From Sphingomonas pruni NBRC 15498 (GTDB taxonomy: Bacteria > Pseudomonadota > Alphaproteobacteria > Sphingomonadales > Sphingomonadaceae): a stretch of DNA of 44,214 bases. Numbering within the stretch: position 1 is the first letter of the stretch; the number at the start of each line of letters is the position of its first letter. Positions 17,547 through 26,322 of this stretch are shown here, one piece after another. The DNA is taken from contig NZ_BCYZ01000036.1 in the NCBI RefSeq assembly GCF_001598455.1, forward strand, positions 1 through 44,214, written 5' to 3'. The notes below the pieces were generated by a model. It did not search any database and had not been told where the DNA came from. It saw nothing but the letters and a program-made list of their open reading frames with translations. A program made the translations under genes and the position numbers.

Positions 17547-18221
17547 TCATCCCCTGCGGCCCTTGATGAAGATGTTGGCGGTCAATCGTCCCACGCGCGG
17601 ATCGGCGCTGAACACCATATCGGGAGGGATGATGCCCGAATGCAGCATCGACCCGCGATAAATCGCCATCCGGTCGCGCACGCCTTCGACTTGCCCGATC
17701 TGGTCGTAATGCTGGTTGGAGCCGTGGGTGTATCCCGACAGATCGCCGTTCACGCGGCGTGCCGTCGCAACGAAACGTTCGACATTGTGGTCGTCGACCA
17801 GCTCGATGCCCGTCGCGCGCTGGCGGAAGAATGCCGTGCCGGGCGTGTCGCTGAGATAATGGAGCACCGCCAGATAATCGGGGTCGGTCGAATCGAAGTG
17901 CGGCGCGCGCTGCGCCGGATCGAGCGCGTCCGGTACTGTCGTCACCATCGAAAAGCTCGCCGCGAGCAATTCGAACGTATCGACATCGAAGCCGCCGCCG
18001 ATGAACGGCCCCGCTGCCTGAAGCAACCGCTCGACATAGCCATAGGCCGCGTCCCCGACCGCGATTGGTTGGCGCAGGCCGGGGTAATAGGTTCCGCTGC
18101 TCACCGGGAACGGCGCCATTGCCGCCGCCAGTTCGACCACTTCGTCCACCGCGCCGGTGAAGTCGTCGACCACGACCACCGGACTCTGGGCCTCGCCCAC
18201 GCGGCGTAGTTCGGGTTTCAC
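17547..18221 (-). CDS. DUF6445 family protein (2-oxoglutarate/Fe(II)-oxygenase-like)
   Basis: Protein of 224 residues that I recognise as DUF6445, a family often found beside tryptophan-halogenase-like and TonB receptor genes; its activity is not established to my knowledge. A HxD motif (APHFDSTDPDYLAVLHYL) and a later His (SMLHSGII) with Arg downstream (GRLTANIF) fit the Fe(II)/2-oxoglutarate oxygenase fold (inference). The start is GTG at 18221, whose last two bases overlap the TGA of the GH31 gene (GTGA), a classic coupling arrangement; the N-terminus then reads VKPELRRVG. A longer in-frame ATG at 18374 would overlap GH31 by over 150 bp. Last gene of the leftward GH3-GH31 operon. No signal peptide, so cytosolic. 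Confidence 0.82.
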   Translation of the reverse strand: MKPELRRVGEAQSPVVVVDDFTGAVDEVVELAAAMAPFPVSSGTYYPGLRQPIAVGDAAYGYVERLLQAAGPFIGGGFDVDTFELLAASFSMVTTVPDALDPAQRAPHFDSTDPDYLAVLHYLSDTPGTAFFRQRATGIELVDDHNVERFVATARRVNGDLSGYTHGSNQHYDQIGQVEGVRDRMAIYRGSMLHSGIIPPDMVFSADPRVGRLTANIFIKGRRG

Positions 18222-20617
18222 GGCTGGATCGCGATCCGGGCTCCCCTGGGAAGATCGGGAAGCGAGAATCGCAGCGCGCCGTCCACGACCCGCGCGGCGA
18301 TCTTCTTCGACCCCATCCTGACCGTCGGCATGCCGCCCTTCCAGCCGTGGATCACCACGTCGAACCCAGTCCACCAGGGTTTATAGCTGCCGCTGCGCGG
18401 GTCGAAGCTGAGCGCGCCCGCGTCGCAGCGGATCGCCTGGCGCAGGAAGCCGCCACGCTGATAGGCGAAGCTGACCCCGTCATCGAGATAGAGCGATCCG
18501 GCGCAATCGCTGCCCGGATAGACGTTGATCTCCATCGCGCCCTTGGGCGTCTCCGCGGTCGACTGGACCAGCGGCTGTTTCGGGATGATCGCGCCCGGGC
18601 GAACGAACACCGGCAAGCGGTCGAGCCGCGGCGTTTCCTTGACCGATGCGCCCTCGACCCGCTCGCCGGTCCAGTAATCGTACCAGCCGCCGCCGGGCAG
18701 GCCGATGTCGTACGGCGCGGCCGATTCCCAGGTCTGCGGCTGGGCGATCAGCAGATCGCGCCCGAGCATGAACTGGTCCTCGGTGCCGCCGACGCGGTCG
18801 CCACCCTTCACCACCGCGGGATATTCGAGCACGACCGGGCGCATCAGCGGCAGTCCGGTGCGGCTATTCTCCTCGGCCAAGCCGTAGAGATACGGCATCA
18901 GCCGATAGCGTTCCTCGATATAACGCCGGCGGATATTCTCCTGCTGCGCGCCGTGCACCCACACTTCCTGCTCGGGTTTCCCCTTCTGGTAGTGATCGCG
19001 CATGATCGGGTTGAACGCGCCGACCTCGATCCAGCGGGTGAGCAATTCGGGGGACGGCGCGTTGCCGGCGAAGCCACCGATATCCGCGCCCGAATAAGAA
19101 AAGCCCGACAGGCCAAGGCTGACCAATTGCGTGGTCGACAGCGAGAGATGCGCCCAGCTCGACGTGTTGTCGCCGGTCCAGGTCGCCGAACAGCGCTGGC
19201 CGCCGGCATAGGAGGCGCGGGTCATCACGAACGGACGGCGGTCGGGCGCGAGCCTCTTCACGCCCTCATAGGTCGCGCACGAATTGAGCATGCCGGTGAT
19301 GTTGTGGGTCTCGGCCTGGGTCGTCTTGCGCGTCTTGAAGCCCGGCGAATCGATCGTGTTGACCACGTCGATCGGCATGGTCTTGGTCGGCGAGTTGAAC
19401 ACCGCCGGCTCGTTCATGTCGTTCCAGAATCCGGCCACGCCCATGCCGACGAACTCGGCATAATTGCGGCCCCACCAGTCGCGCGCCTTGGCCTGGGTGA
19501 AGTCCGGGAAAACCGCCGGGCCCGGCCAGACCGGGCCGACGAACGGGGTGCCGTCGGGGTTCTTCATGAACACATCCGCCGCCATGCCGCTGTCATAGGG
19601 CGCATAGCCCTGGTTCGGCGCATTCGCGATGTGGAGATCGGTGATCACCACCAATTTCATCTTCATCGCGTCGAGCTTGGAGACGAGGCCCGGCAAATCG
19701 GGATAGGCCTTCTTGTCGACGGTGAACGGGCGGTTCCTGTCCTGATAATCGATGTCGAGCCACAGCACGTCGGCCGGAATCTTGTCGTTGCGCAGGCGGT
19801 CGGCGATGCCCTGCGCCTGCACCTGGGTCATGTAGCTCCAGCGCGATTGCTGGAAGCCTAGTGCCCATTTCGGCGTCAACGGCGCGGGGCCGGTGAGGTA
19901 GGCGTAATCCTGGACCACGTCCTTGGGCGTCGCCCCGGTCATGACATAATAATCGACCCCGCCGCCCTCGGCGCCGAACGAAAAGGCCGCGCGCTCCGAC
20001 TTGCCGAGGTCCATGAAGCCGCGCCAGGTGTTGTCCATGAACAGCCCGTACGTGCCGCCCGCCTCGTTCAAGCCGATGACGAACGGGATCGACTTGTAGA
20101 TCGGGTCGGTGGCGGGCGTGTAGCCGAACTGATCGGTGTTCCAGAAGGTATAGGCGCCGCCGCGCCGGTCGAGCGGGCCGGTCTTATCGCCAAGGCCAAA
20201 GAAATGTTCGTCATTGGGCATCGCCTTGCGGACGCGAAAACCGCCATTGTCGAAGCGGATCGGGGTGCCGGGAGCGTCGGCCAGGATCGTCTTGCCGGCG
20301 AGGTCCGTGATGGTGATCGCCAGCGTCTTGTCGTCGACGCGGACGACCAACTGCGACGTGCGGATTTCGGTAGCATCACCCTTGTCGCTGATCTGCAGCG
20401 GCACGCGCGTTTCGCGCGCTTGCGGCAGGACCGCCCAGGACGCATCCTCCGGCAGCGACCCTTCGCCGGCGCGGACGCGGATGATGTCGGCGCGCGGCGC
20501 GCTGATCTCGATTTTGATGCCGCCGGCGGAGGCGGTGTAATGGTCGACGGACTTCGCCGCCGCCATGCCCGACAGGGCCAGTGCGGCGGTGGCGAGGATC
20601 AGGTGCCTGAGGCGCAA
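18218..20617 (-). CDS. GH31 family alpha-glycosidase, exported
   Basis: Retaining alpha-glucosidase or alpha-xylosidase of 799 residues, probably periplasmic. A signal peptide follows the start (LRHLILATAALALSGMAAA). The nucleophile is D400 in GFWNDMNEPAVF and the acid/base is D483 in TWTGDNTSSWAHL. The C-terminal part carries the usual beta-sandwich domains. The start is inferred to be TTG at 20617: it lies two bases after the TAG of the GH3 gene and has GGAG 7 bases upstream, and the signal peptide begins there. Together with GH3 it could degrade mixed alpha/beta glucosides or xyloglucan fragments (inference). It shares the transcript with GH3 upstream and DUF6445 downstream. Confidence 0.9.
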   Translation of the reverse strand: MRLRHLILATAALALSGMAAAKSVDHYTASAGGIKIEISAPRADIIRVRAGEGSLPEDASWAVLPQARETRVPLQISDKGDATEIRTSQLVVRVDDKTLAITITDLAGKTILADAPGTPIRFDNGGFRVRKAMPNDEHFFGLGDKTGPLDRRGGAYTFWNTDQFGYTPATDPIYKSIPFVIGLNEAGGTYGLFMDNTWRGFMDLGKSERAAFSFGAEGGGVDYYVMTGATPKDVVQDYAYLTGPAPLTPKWALGFQQSRWSYMTQVQAQGIADRLRNDKIPADVLWLDIDYQDRNRPFTVDKKAYPDLPGLVSKLDAMKMKLVVITDLHIANAPNQGYAPYDSGMAADVFMKNPDGTPFVGPVWPGPAVFPDFTQAKARDWWGRNYAEFVGMGVAGFWNDMNEPAVFNSPTKTMPIDVVNTIDSPGFKTRKTTQAETHNITGMLNSCATYEGVKRLAPDRRPFVMTRASYAGGQRCSATWTGDNTSSWAHLSLSTTQLVSLGLSGFSYSGADIGGFAGNAPSPELLTRWIEVGAFNPIMRDHYQKGKPEQEVWVHGAQQENIRRRYIEERYRLMPYLYGLAEENSRTGLPLMRPVVLEYPAVVKGGDRVGGTEDQFMLGRDLLIAQPQTWESAAPYDIGLPGGGWYDYWTGERVEGASVKETPRLDRLPVFVRPGAIIPKQPLVQSTAETPKGAMEINVYPGSDCAGSLYLDDGVSFAYQRGGFLRQAIRCDAGALSFDPRSGSYKPWWTGFDVVIHGWKGGMPTVRMGSKKIAARVVDGALRFSLPDLPRGARIAIQP

Positions 20618-20619
20618 TT

Positions 20620-22893
20620 CTATGCTCCAGCCTTGAGGACAAAGGTGGCGGGGGTGCCCGCCATCGCATTGGGCGCGATCCATACATCGAACGCGCCGGG
20701 CTCGGCATAGCTCTTCTTGTCTGGGTGTACGAACCCGAGATCGGCGCGGCTGAGCGTGAAGCTCACGGTCGCGCTCTGCCCGGGTGCGAGATCGAGATGC
20801 TTGATGCCCTTCAGCGAGCGCACTGGCTGGGTCAGGCTCGCGACCTTGTCGTTGATGTAGAGCTGTGCGACCTCGTGCATCGGCCGCGTGCCGGTATTGG
20901 TCACAGTCGCGGTGACGGTGACGGAACCGGCCCAGGGGATGCTCGCCGCGCTGACACTCGTCGCCGAATAGCTCGCCGCCGAATAGGTCAGGCCGAACCC
21001 GAACGGATAGAGCGGCTCGTCGGTCACTTCGCGATACCGCGCCTTGTAGGCCTTGTCTGCGGTCAGTTGCGGGCGTCCGGTGCGGCGGTGATTATAATAG
21101 AAAGGCTCCTGCCCCGACGCTTGCGGGAAGCTCACCGGCAGGCGCCCCTGGGGGGCGTAATCGCCGAACACCACGTCGGCGATCGCATTGCCCGTCTCCG
21201 ACCCCAGGAACCAGGTCGCCATGATCGCCGGCGCGTTCCTCACCGCGCCGGTCAGCGCCAGCGCGCGCCCGTGACGGAGCAGCACCACGATCGGCTTGCC
21301 GGTCGCGGCGACCGCCTCCGCCAGCGCCAGCTGCGGCGCGGGAATGCCGATATCGACACGCGCCTGCGCCTCGCCCGACATGCTGGCGCTTTCGCCGAGC
21401 AATAGCACGACGACATCGGCTTCCTTCGCCAGACGCACCGCCTTGTCGATCTCGCCATCGATCGGCGCCTCATAGTCCGAACCGCGCGTGACGCTGAGCT
21501 TGGCCTTATCGCCGAGCGCGGCGCGGAGCCCTTCTTCGACCGTCACGCAGCTCTCGTAATCGGGGAAATTGGCCCAGGGCCCGGGATAATCGCCCTTCTG
21601 GCTCACTGCCGGCCCGATCAAGGCGATCTTGCCCTGCTTCCGGAGCGGCAGGAGGTTGCCCTCGTTCTTGAGCAGCACCATCGATTTGCGCCCCGCCTCG
21701 CGCGCCAGAGCGATCGCGTCGGGGCGGCGAACGTCGCGCGCCTCGCGCACCGGGTCGAGCGAGCGATAGGGATTGGCGAACAGGCCCATCGCCTTCTTGA
21801 CGTAGAGCACGCGGCGAACCGCGGTATCGACCACCGACATCGGGATGCGGCCGGCCTTCACGAGATCGGGCAGGTGCTTCCAATAGAGTCCCGACTGCAT
21901 CGAGATGTCGCAGCCCGCGGTCAGCGCCTTGACCACCGCGTCGGGGCCGTCGGCGGCATAACCGTGCAGGATCAGCTCCTCTTCGGAGGTATAGTCGCTG
22001 ACCACCAGCCCCTTGAATCCCCATTCGCCGCGCAGGATGTCGGTCAGCAGGTAATGATTGGCGGTCGACGGCACCCCGGCGATGTCGTTGAAGCTCGACA
22101 TGGTGGTGATCGCGCCGGCGTCGAACGCCGCCTTGAACCCCGGCAGATGGATCTCGCGCAGAGTCGTGTCGGGGATGTCGGCGGTGTTATACTCCATCCC
22201 GCCCTGTACGGCGCCGTACGCCGCGAAATGCTTGGGGCAGGCGAGCATCGAATCGTTGCGGCGGATGTCCGGCCCCTGGAAACCACGAACGCGTGCGCGG
22301 GCGAACTGGACGCCGAGCCAGGTGTCCTCGCCCGACCCTTCGACCACGCGCCCCCAGCGCTGATCGCGCGCGACGTCGACCATCGGCGCGAAAGTCCATT
22401 GGATGCCCTTGGCCGACGCCTCGACCGCCGCCGCGCGCGCGGTGCGTTCGGCAAGGCCGGGGTCGAAACTGGCGGATTCGCCCAGCGGCACCGGGAAACT
22501 GGTCTTCATCCCGTGGATGACGTCCCCGGCGAAGATCAACGGGATCTTGCTCGGGCTTTCCTCGATCGCGACCTTCTGCAGCTCGCGGCCGATCGTGGTG
22601 CCGATACCGTTGAACAGCCCGACGATCTCGCCGCGACGGATGCGGGCCTTGAGCTCTTCCAGGCCCTGCTGCGCGATGCCGGGATTGAGTACCGGCCCCT
22701 CGGTTCGCGCCGCCAGCGGATCCGAATAGATCGACAGCTGCCCGGCTTTATCCTGAATGCTCATCTTCGCGATCAGCCGCTCGATGAACGGATCCGTCGC
22801 CGGGACCGACTTGGCCAGCGCGGGGACAGCCGCCGACACCATCGCGACGGCTGACGCACCCTTGAGAAGGTCGCGGCGGGACAGGTCGGACAT
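20620..22893 (-). CDS. GH3 family beta-glucosidase, exported by Tat
   Basis: Retaining beta-glucosidase-like enzyme of 757 residues. The N-terminus MSDLSRRDLLKGASAVAM is a twin-arginine signal, so folded export to the periplasm is expected. The nucleophile is D300 in LVVSDYTSEEEL. The KHFAAYG motif (CPKHFAAYGAVQGG) fits the (beta/alpha)8 domain. A second alpha/beta domain follows, and a fibronectin-III-like domain lies in the last 100 or so residues (GSVTVTATVTNTGTRPMHEV). ATG at 22893 has AAGGAGAG 8 bases upstream. It is the first gene of the leftward GH3-GH31-DUF6445 operon, and two AACCGGTT palindromes about 100-130 bp upstream probably control it. Confidence 0.92.
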   Translation of the reverse strand: MSDLSRRDLLKGASAVAMVSAAVPALAKSVPATDPFIERLIAKMSIQDKAGQLSIYSDPLAARTEGPVLNPGIAQQGLEELKARIRRGEIVGLFNGIGTTIGRELQKVAIEESPSKIPLIFAGDVIHGMKTSFPVPLGESASFDPGLAERTARAAAVEASAKGIQWTFAPMVDVARDQRWGRVVEGSGEDTWLGVQFARARVRGFQGPDIRRNDSMLACPKHFAAYGAVQGGMEYNTADIPDTTLREIHLPGFKAAFDAGAITTMSSFNDIAGVPSTANHYLLTDILRGEWGFKGLVVSDYTSEEELILHGYAADGPDAVVKALTAGCDISMQSGLYWKHLPDLVKAGRIPMSVVDTAVRRVLYVKKAMGLFANPYRSLDPVREARDVRRPDAIALAREAGRKSMVLLKNEGNLLPLRKQGKIALIGPAVSQKGDYPGPWANFPDYESCVTVEEGLRAALGDKAKLSVTRGSDYEAPIDGEIDKAVRLAKEADVVVLLLGESASMSGEAQARVDIGIPAPQLALAEAVAATGKPIVVLLRHGRALALTGAVRNAPAIMATWFLGSETGNAIADVVFGDYAPQGRLPVSFPQASGQEPFYYNHRRTGRPQLTADKAYKARYREVTDEPLYPFGFGLTYSAASYSATSVSAASIPWAGSVTVTATVTNTGTRPMHEVAQLYINDKVASLTQPVRSLKGIKHLDLAPGQSATVSFTLSRADLGFVHPDKKSYAEPGAFDVWIAPNAMAGTPATFVLKAGA

Positions 22894-22990
22894 GGCTTCT
22901 ACTCTCCTTGGTGATGCCGCCCCGCCACAGGTCCGGCAAATCCGGACCGCGCGATTCGCGGCAGTCGATTTCTTCTTGGCGAATGCGCAT

Positions 22991-23025
22991 GAAACCGGTT
23001 ACGGTGCAACTGTGGAACCGGTTAC
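22991..23025. promoter_or_regulatory. Pair of LacI-type operators in the divergent GH3/TonB receptor gap
   Basis: Two copies of AACCGGTT (22993-23000 and 23016-23023) lie in near-identical contexts, GAAACCGGTTACGG and GGAACCGGTTACGC, with centres 23 bp apart, about two helical turns. The CG-centred palindromic form is typical of LacI/GalR-family operators that control sugar loci. They could govern both the leftward hydrolase operon and the rightward receptor gene. A related site precedes the halogenase gene (27914-27927). No LacI-family gene is in the window. The rest of the 22894-23231 gap shows no gene. Confidence 0.65.
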
Positions 23026-23231
23026 GCGGCCGTGAGAGTCGCCCCCGCCCACCCGGCAGAGCTTGCCGGCGGAGGAGAGGATTCAGATTTAAGGCAATGG
23101 CTGCGAGCCAATCACATCGATCGATAGCTTCGAGGCGCCCGGACTGCTTCCGGCGCGCGCGAAGCGTCGTGACATCCTAACCAATGAACAACCGGACAAA
23201 GGGCGCTGGCGCCCGAGCAAGGGGAATTGAG

Positions 23232-26200
23232 ATGACCAACCTGATGAGGGCAAGCCTGCGGGCCGCACTCGCGACCACCATCTTGGCCGGCGGCGCGCTG
23301 GCGCTAGCGACGCCGGCCGCGGCGCAGACGACCTCGACCATTCAAGGTCATGTCGACGGTGCGGCGCCCGGAGCGACCGTTGTCCTCACGGACACGAACA
23401 CCGGCCATCAGGATACCGTCACGGTCGATGCCAACGGCAATTACGTCCTGGTCGGCGTGCCGCCGAGCACCTATCGGGTCGAGTCGGGCGACAAGTCCGT
23501 CGTCGTCGTGGTGCCGCTGAACCAGGCGGTGACGGCCGACCTGATCGCCGCGCCGGACACGACGAAGGACATCGTCGTGACGGGCTCGCGGGCAAGGGAT
23601 GTCCGGACGTCCACGGTCAGCACCAACATCTCGCGCTTCCAGCTCGAGAATCTGCCAAATGGCGATCGCAACTTTCTCGCCTTCGCCGCACTGGCACCCG
23701 GCGTCACCGTTTCGCCGCAGACGCTAAACGGCGGCTCGCGTCAGGTGCAAGCGGGAGCCGTCAATTCGGACAACACCAACACCTTCATCGACGGCATCAG
23801 CATCAAGAACCTAGTTAATCACGGCGGCACGATCGGACAAAATTATTCGTCGGGGAACCCGTTCCCGGCGTCGGCCGTCGACCAATTCGACGTCCAGACT
23901 CAGAACTTCAAGGCCGAATTCGAGCAGGCCGGCTCGGCAGTGATCTCGTCGGTGACGAAAACCGGCGGTGACAAGTTCAGCGGCGAAATCTTCGGCGAGT
24001 GGCAGCCCAAGGCGTTCATCAGCCGGAATTACTTTGACCGGCCCGGAAAGGTGAACAACGCAACGGCCCCCTACGCCGTCAAGCCGAATTTCGACACGAA
24101 ATATTACGGCGGGAACCTTGGCGGCCCGATCATCAAGGACAAGCTAACCTTTTTCGTTGATTTCGAAGGAACGAAGAAGACTTTCGCGTCCAACGACATC
24201 GGCGTCTATCAGGGCAGCGCGCTGGACGCTTTGCCCTATGCCCAGACCGCGCGTTCGAAATATAACGGCAGCTTCCCGGAGACCTTCGACGAAAAGCTGT
24301 ACTTCGGCAAACTGACTTTCTTCGCGACCGCTGCAGATACGATCAACGTCAGCGCGTTCATCCGCAACGAAGCCAATCTGCAGATCAACGCCGGCGTGAC
24401 GACGGTCGACGCATCGTCCAACAACCGTAACGACGAGCACCGCTACCAGCTGACATGGAGCCACCGCGGAACCAATTGGCTCAACGAGTTCATCTTCGCG
24501 CGCGATGCGGCGGCCAACGGGTCGATCCCCAACGTTGCCGGATCCTCTTACGTAGTGACCTACAATCCCGGGGCCCCCAATCCGGGTATCTTCGATTCGA
24601 GGGTGCTGGTGCTGGGCGGCACCAACTTCGCGCAGGATGACCATCAATATCAGACGTTATTCAAGGACAATGTGACCTTCTTCGGCGGAGCGCACACGAT
24701 CAAAGCTGGCGTCAAGGTTAACGTCACCAAGCTGCAGCGGCTCGAGAACAATAACGGTAATGGGACGTTCTTTTACGACGCCACCTCGTTCAACGGGATC
24801 GGTTCGTCCACGCCCTATGCAGCGACGATCAATTCCGCGAACGTCCAGCCGGTCTCGGCCAACAACACCGAAATCGGCGCCTTCATCCAGGACGACTGGA
24901 AGCCGGACGAGCATTGGCAGATCAGCGCCGGTCTGCGTTGGGACTATGAGTCCAATGCGCTGAACAATAAATTTGTGACGCCCGCCGGCATCGCAGCGGC
25001 GCTTCGAGCCTATCCGGGCTGGCAGGCCGCCGGGATCAATCCCGACGACTACATTTCGACTGGGAACAACCGGAAGCCCTTCATGGGCGCATTCCAGCCG
25101 CGGCTCGGCATCTCCTACGACCCGAAGGGCGATCGCAGCCTCGTCTTCACATTGGGCGCCGGACGCTATTACGATCGCTCGCTGTTCATCGACTCGGCGA
25201 TCGAGACGATCAAGGACAAGTACGAATCGGTCGCCACCATCCGGACGCCCGCCGGAGGCTGCACCATTAGTCCGGGTGACCCGACTTGCGTGGCGTCGAT
25301 TCCGACCAACATCGATCAATTGCGCGCTCTGGCGGCGATGCAGGGCGGCGAAGTGCACCTGCTCAACAACAGGACCAAGACACCATATTCCGATCAGGTA
25401 AGCGCCTCGATCAGGAAGCGCGTCGGAGTGATCAACACCTCGATCACCTTCTCGTACATCCGGTCGCACAACATCTACCAGGAAGTCGTCGGCAACCGGA
25501 ATCCGGACGGTACCTACAGCCCGGGCGGCAATCCGATCTATACCTACCAAGGAAACGTGTACTCGGCCGGGATCTTCTATGGTGGATCGGCTATATTCAA
25601 TGCGCCCTTGCCCGGATACGGAAGCATCTTCATCGGCAACAGCGACGGCAAGGCGAGTTACGCCGCGTTGTACCTACAGGCCGACAAGCCTTATACCGAA
25701 GCGTCGCGTTGGGGCTTCAGCACGACGCTGACCATCTCAAGCGCGCGGTCCAACGACTCGCGGAACGGCGCGTCGATCGGCGACCCGTTCAATTTCGACG
25801 CCCCGACTATCGGCGCACAGGGCTGGGGCAATTCCAGCAGCCTCGAGCGGTGGCGGTTCGTCGGTTCGGGTACGATCGGGCTACCATTCGGCATCCGCGC
25901 AACCACGCTCGTCACGCTGTCGTCGGGGCCCTCCTATGGCGGCGTGATTTGCAACGTCCCAGCCACTGCGCCGGGCGGCGGCGGATGCTACCTGACCAAC
26001 TTCGGCATCTATCGGCCCAAGGGGATTGGCTATAAGAACGTCGACTTCAACATCACCAAGACGATCAAGCTGCCCGGACATACCGAGCTGACAGTATATA
26101 TGCAGGCGCTCAACGCATTTGATTTCGTCAACCGCAACTATTCGCAATGGAGCGGCGGTTTCCAGAGTATCGGTGGCCCCGGCCCGACGTTGCAACCTGA

Positions 26201-26261
26201 TGCGGGCTCGGTCGCAAGCCAAGGACGCAACTTCAAGGTCGGTGCACGGTTCAAGTTCTGA
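23232..26261 (+). CDS. Oar-like TonB-dependent receptor with carboxypeptidase-regulatory-like domain
   Basis: Outer-membrane transporter of 1009 residues. A signal peptide (MTNLMRASLRAALATTIL, cleavage near AAAQ) is followed by a carboxypeptidase-regulatory-like Ig fold at about 35-105 (PGATVVLTDTNTG, DANGNYVLVGVPPSTYRV). The TonB box IVVTGSRARDV and plug follow (DGISIKNLVNHGG, VDQFDVQTQNFKAEFEQAGS), then a long barrel ending in Phe (FKVGARFKF). ATG at 23232 has AAGGGGAA upstream; a further in-frame ATG at 23184 lacks one and delays the signal peptide. It is divergent from the GH3-GH31 operon, so I infer uptake of an oligoglucoside. A clear terminator follows at 26287-26319. Confidence 0.92.
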   Translation: MTNLMRASLRAALATTILAGGALALATPAAAQTTSTIQGHVDGAAPGATVVLTDTNTGHQDTVTVDANGNYVLVGVPPSTYRVESGDKSVVVVVPLNQAVTADLIAAPDTTKDIVVTGSRARDVRTSTVSTNISRFQLENLPNGDRNFLAFAALAPGVTVSPQTLNGGSRQVQAGAVNSDNTNTFIDGISIKNLVNHGGTIGQNYSSGNPFPASAVDQFDVQTQNFKAEFEQAGSAVISSVTKTGGDKFSGEIFGEWQPKAFISRNYFDRPGKVNNATAPYAVKPNFDTKYYGGNLGGPIIKDKLTFFVDFEGTKKTFASNDIGVYQGSALDALPYAQTARSKYNGSFPETFDEKLYFGKLTFFATAADTINVSAFIRNEANLQINAGVTTVDASSNNRNDEHRYQLTWSHRGTNWLNEFIFARDAAANGSIPNVAGSSYVVTYNPGAPNPGIFDSRVLVLGGTNFAQDDHQYQTLFKDNVTFFGGAHTIKAGVKVNVTKLQRLENNNGNGTFFYDATSFNGIGSSTPYAATINSANVQPVSANNTEIGAFIQDDWKPDEHWQISAGLRWDYESNALNNKFVTPAGIAAALRAYPGWQAAGINPDDYISTGNNRKPFMGAFQPRLGISYDPKGDRSLVFTLGAGRYYDRSLFIDSAIETIKDKYESVATIRTPAGGCTISPGDPTCVASIPTNIDQLRALAAMQGGEVHLLNNRTKTPYSDQVSASIRKRVGVINTSITFSYIRSHNIYQEVVGNRNPDGTYSPGGNPIYTYQGNVYSAGIFYGGSAIFNAPLPGYGSIFIGNSDGKASYAALYLQADKPYTEASRWGFSTTLTISSARSNDSRNGASIGDPFNFDAPTIGAQGWGNSSSLERWRFVGSGTIGLPFGIRATTLVTLSSGPSYGGVICNVPATAPGGGGCYLTNFGIYRPKGIGYKNVDFNITKTIKLPGHTELTVYMQALNAFDFVNRNYSQWSGGFQSIGGPGPTLQPDAGSVASQGRNFKVGARFKF

Positions 26262-26286
26262 AAAACCGCCGAGTCGGAAAGTGAAG

Positions 26287-26319
26287 GGGCGGGCCGATCG
26301 ATCGACCCGCCCTTTTTTT
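26287..26319 (+). terminator. Rho-independent terminator after the TonB receptor gene
   Basis: GGGCGGG (26287-26293) pairs with CCCGCCC (26306-26312), with the partly self-complementary GATCGATCGA in the loop, followed by seven T residues (26313-26319). It sits 25 bp past the receptor stop and directly before the stop of the convergent halogenase gene. Confidence 0.88.
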
Positions 26320-26322
26320 CGT

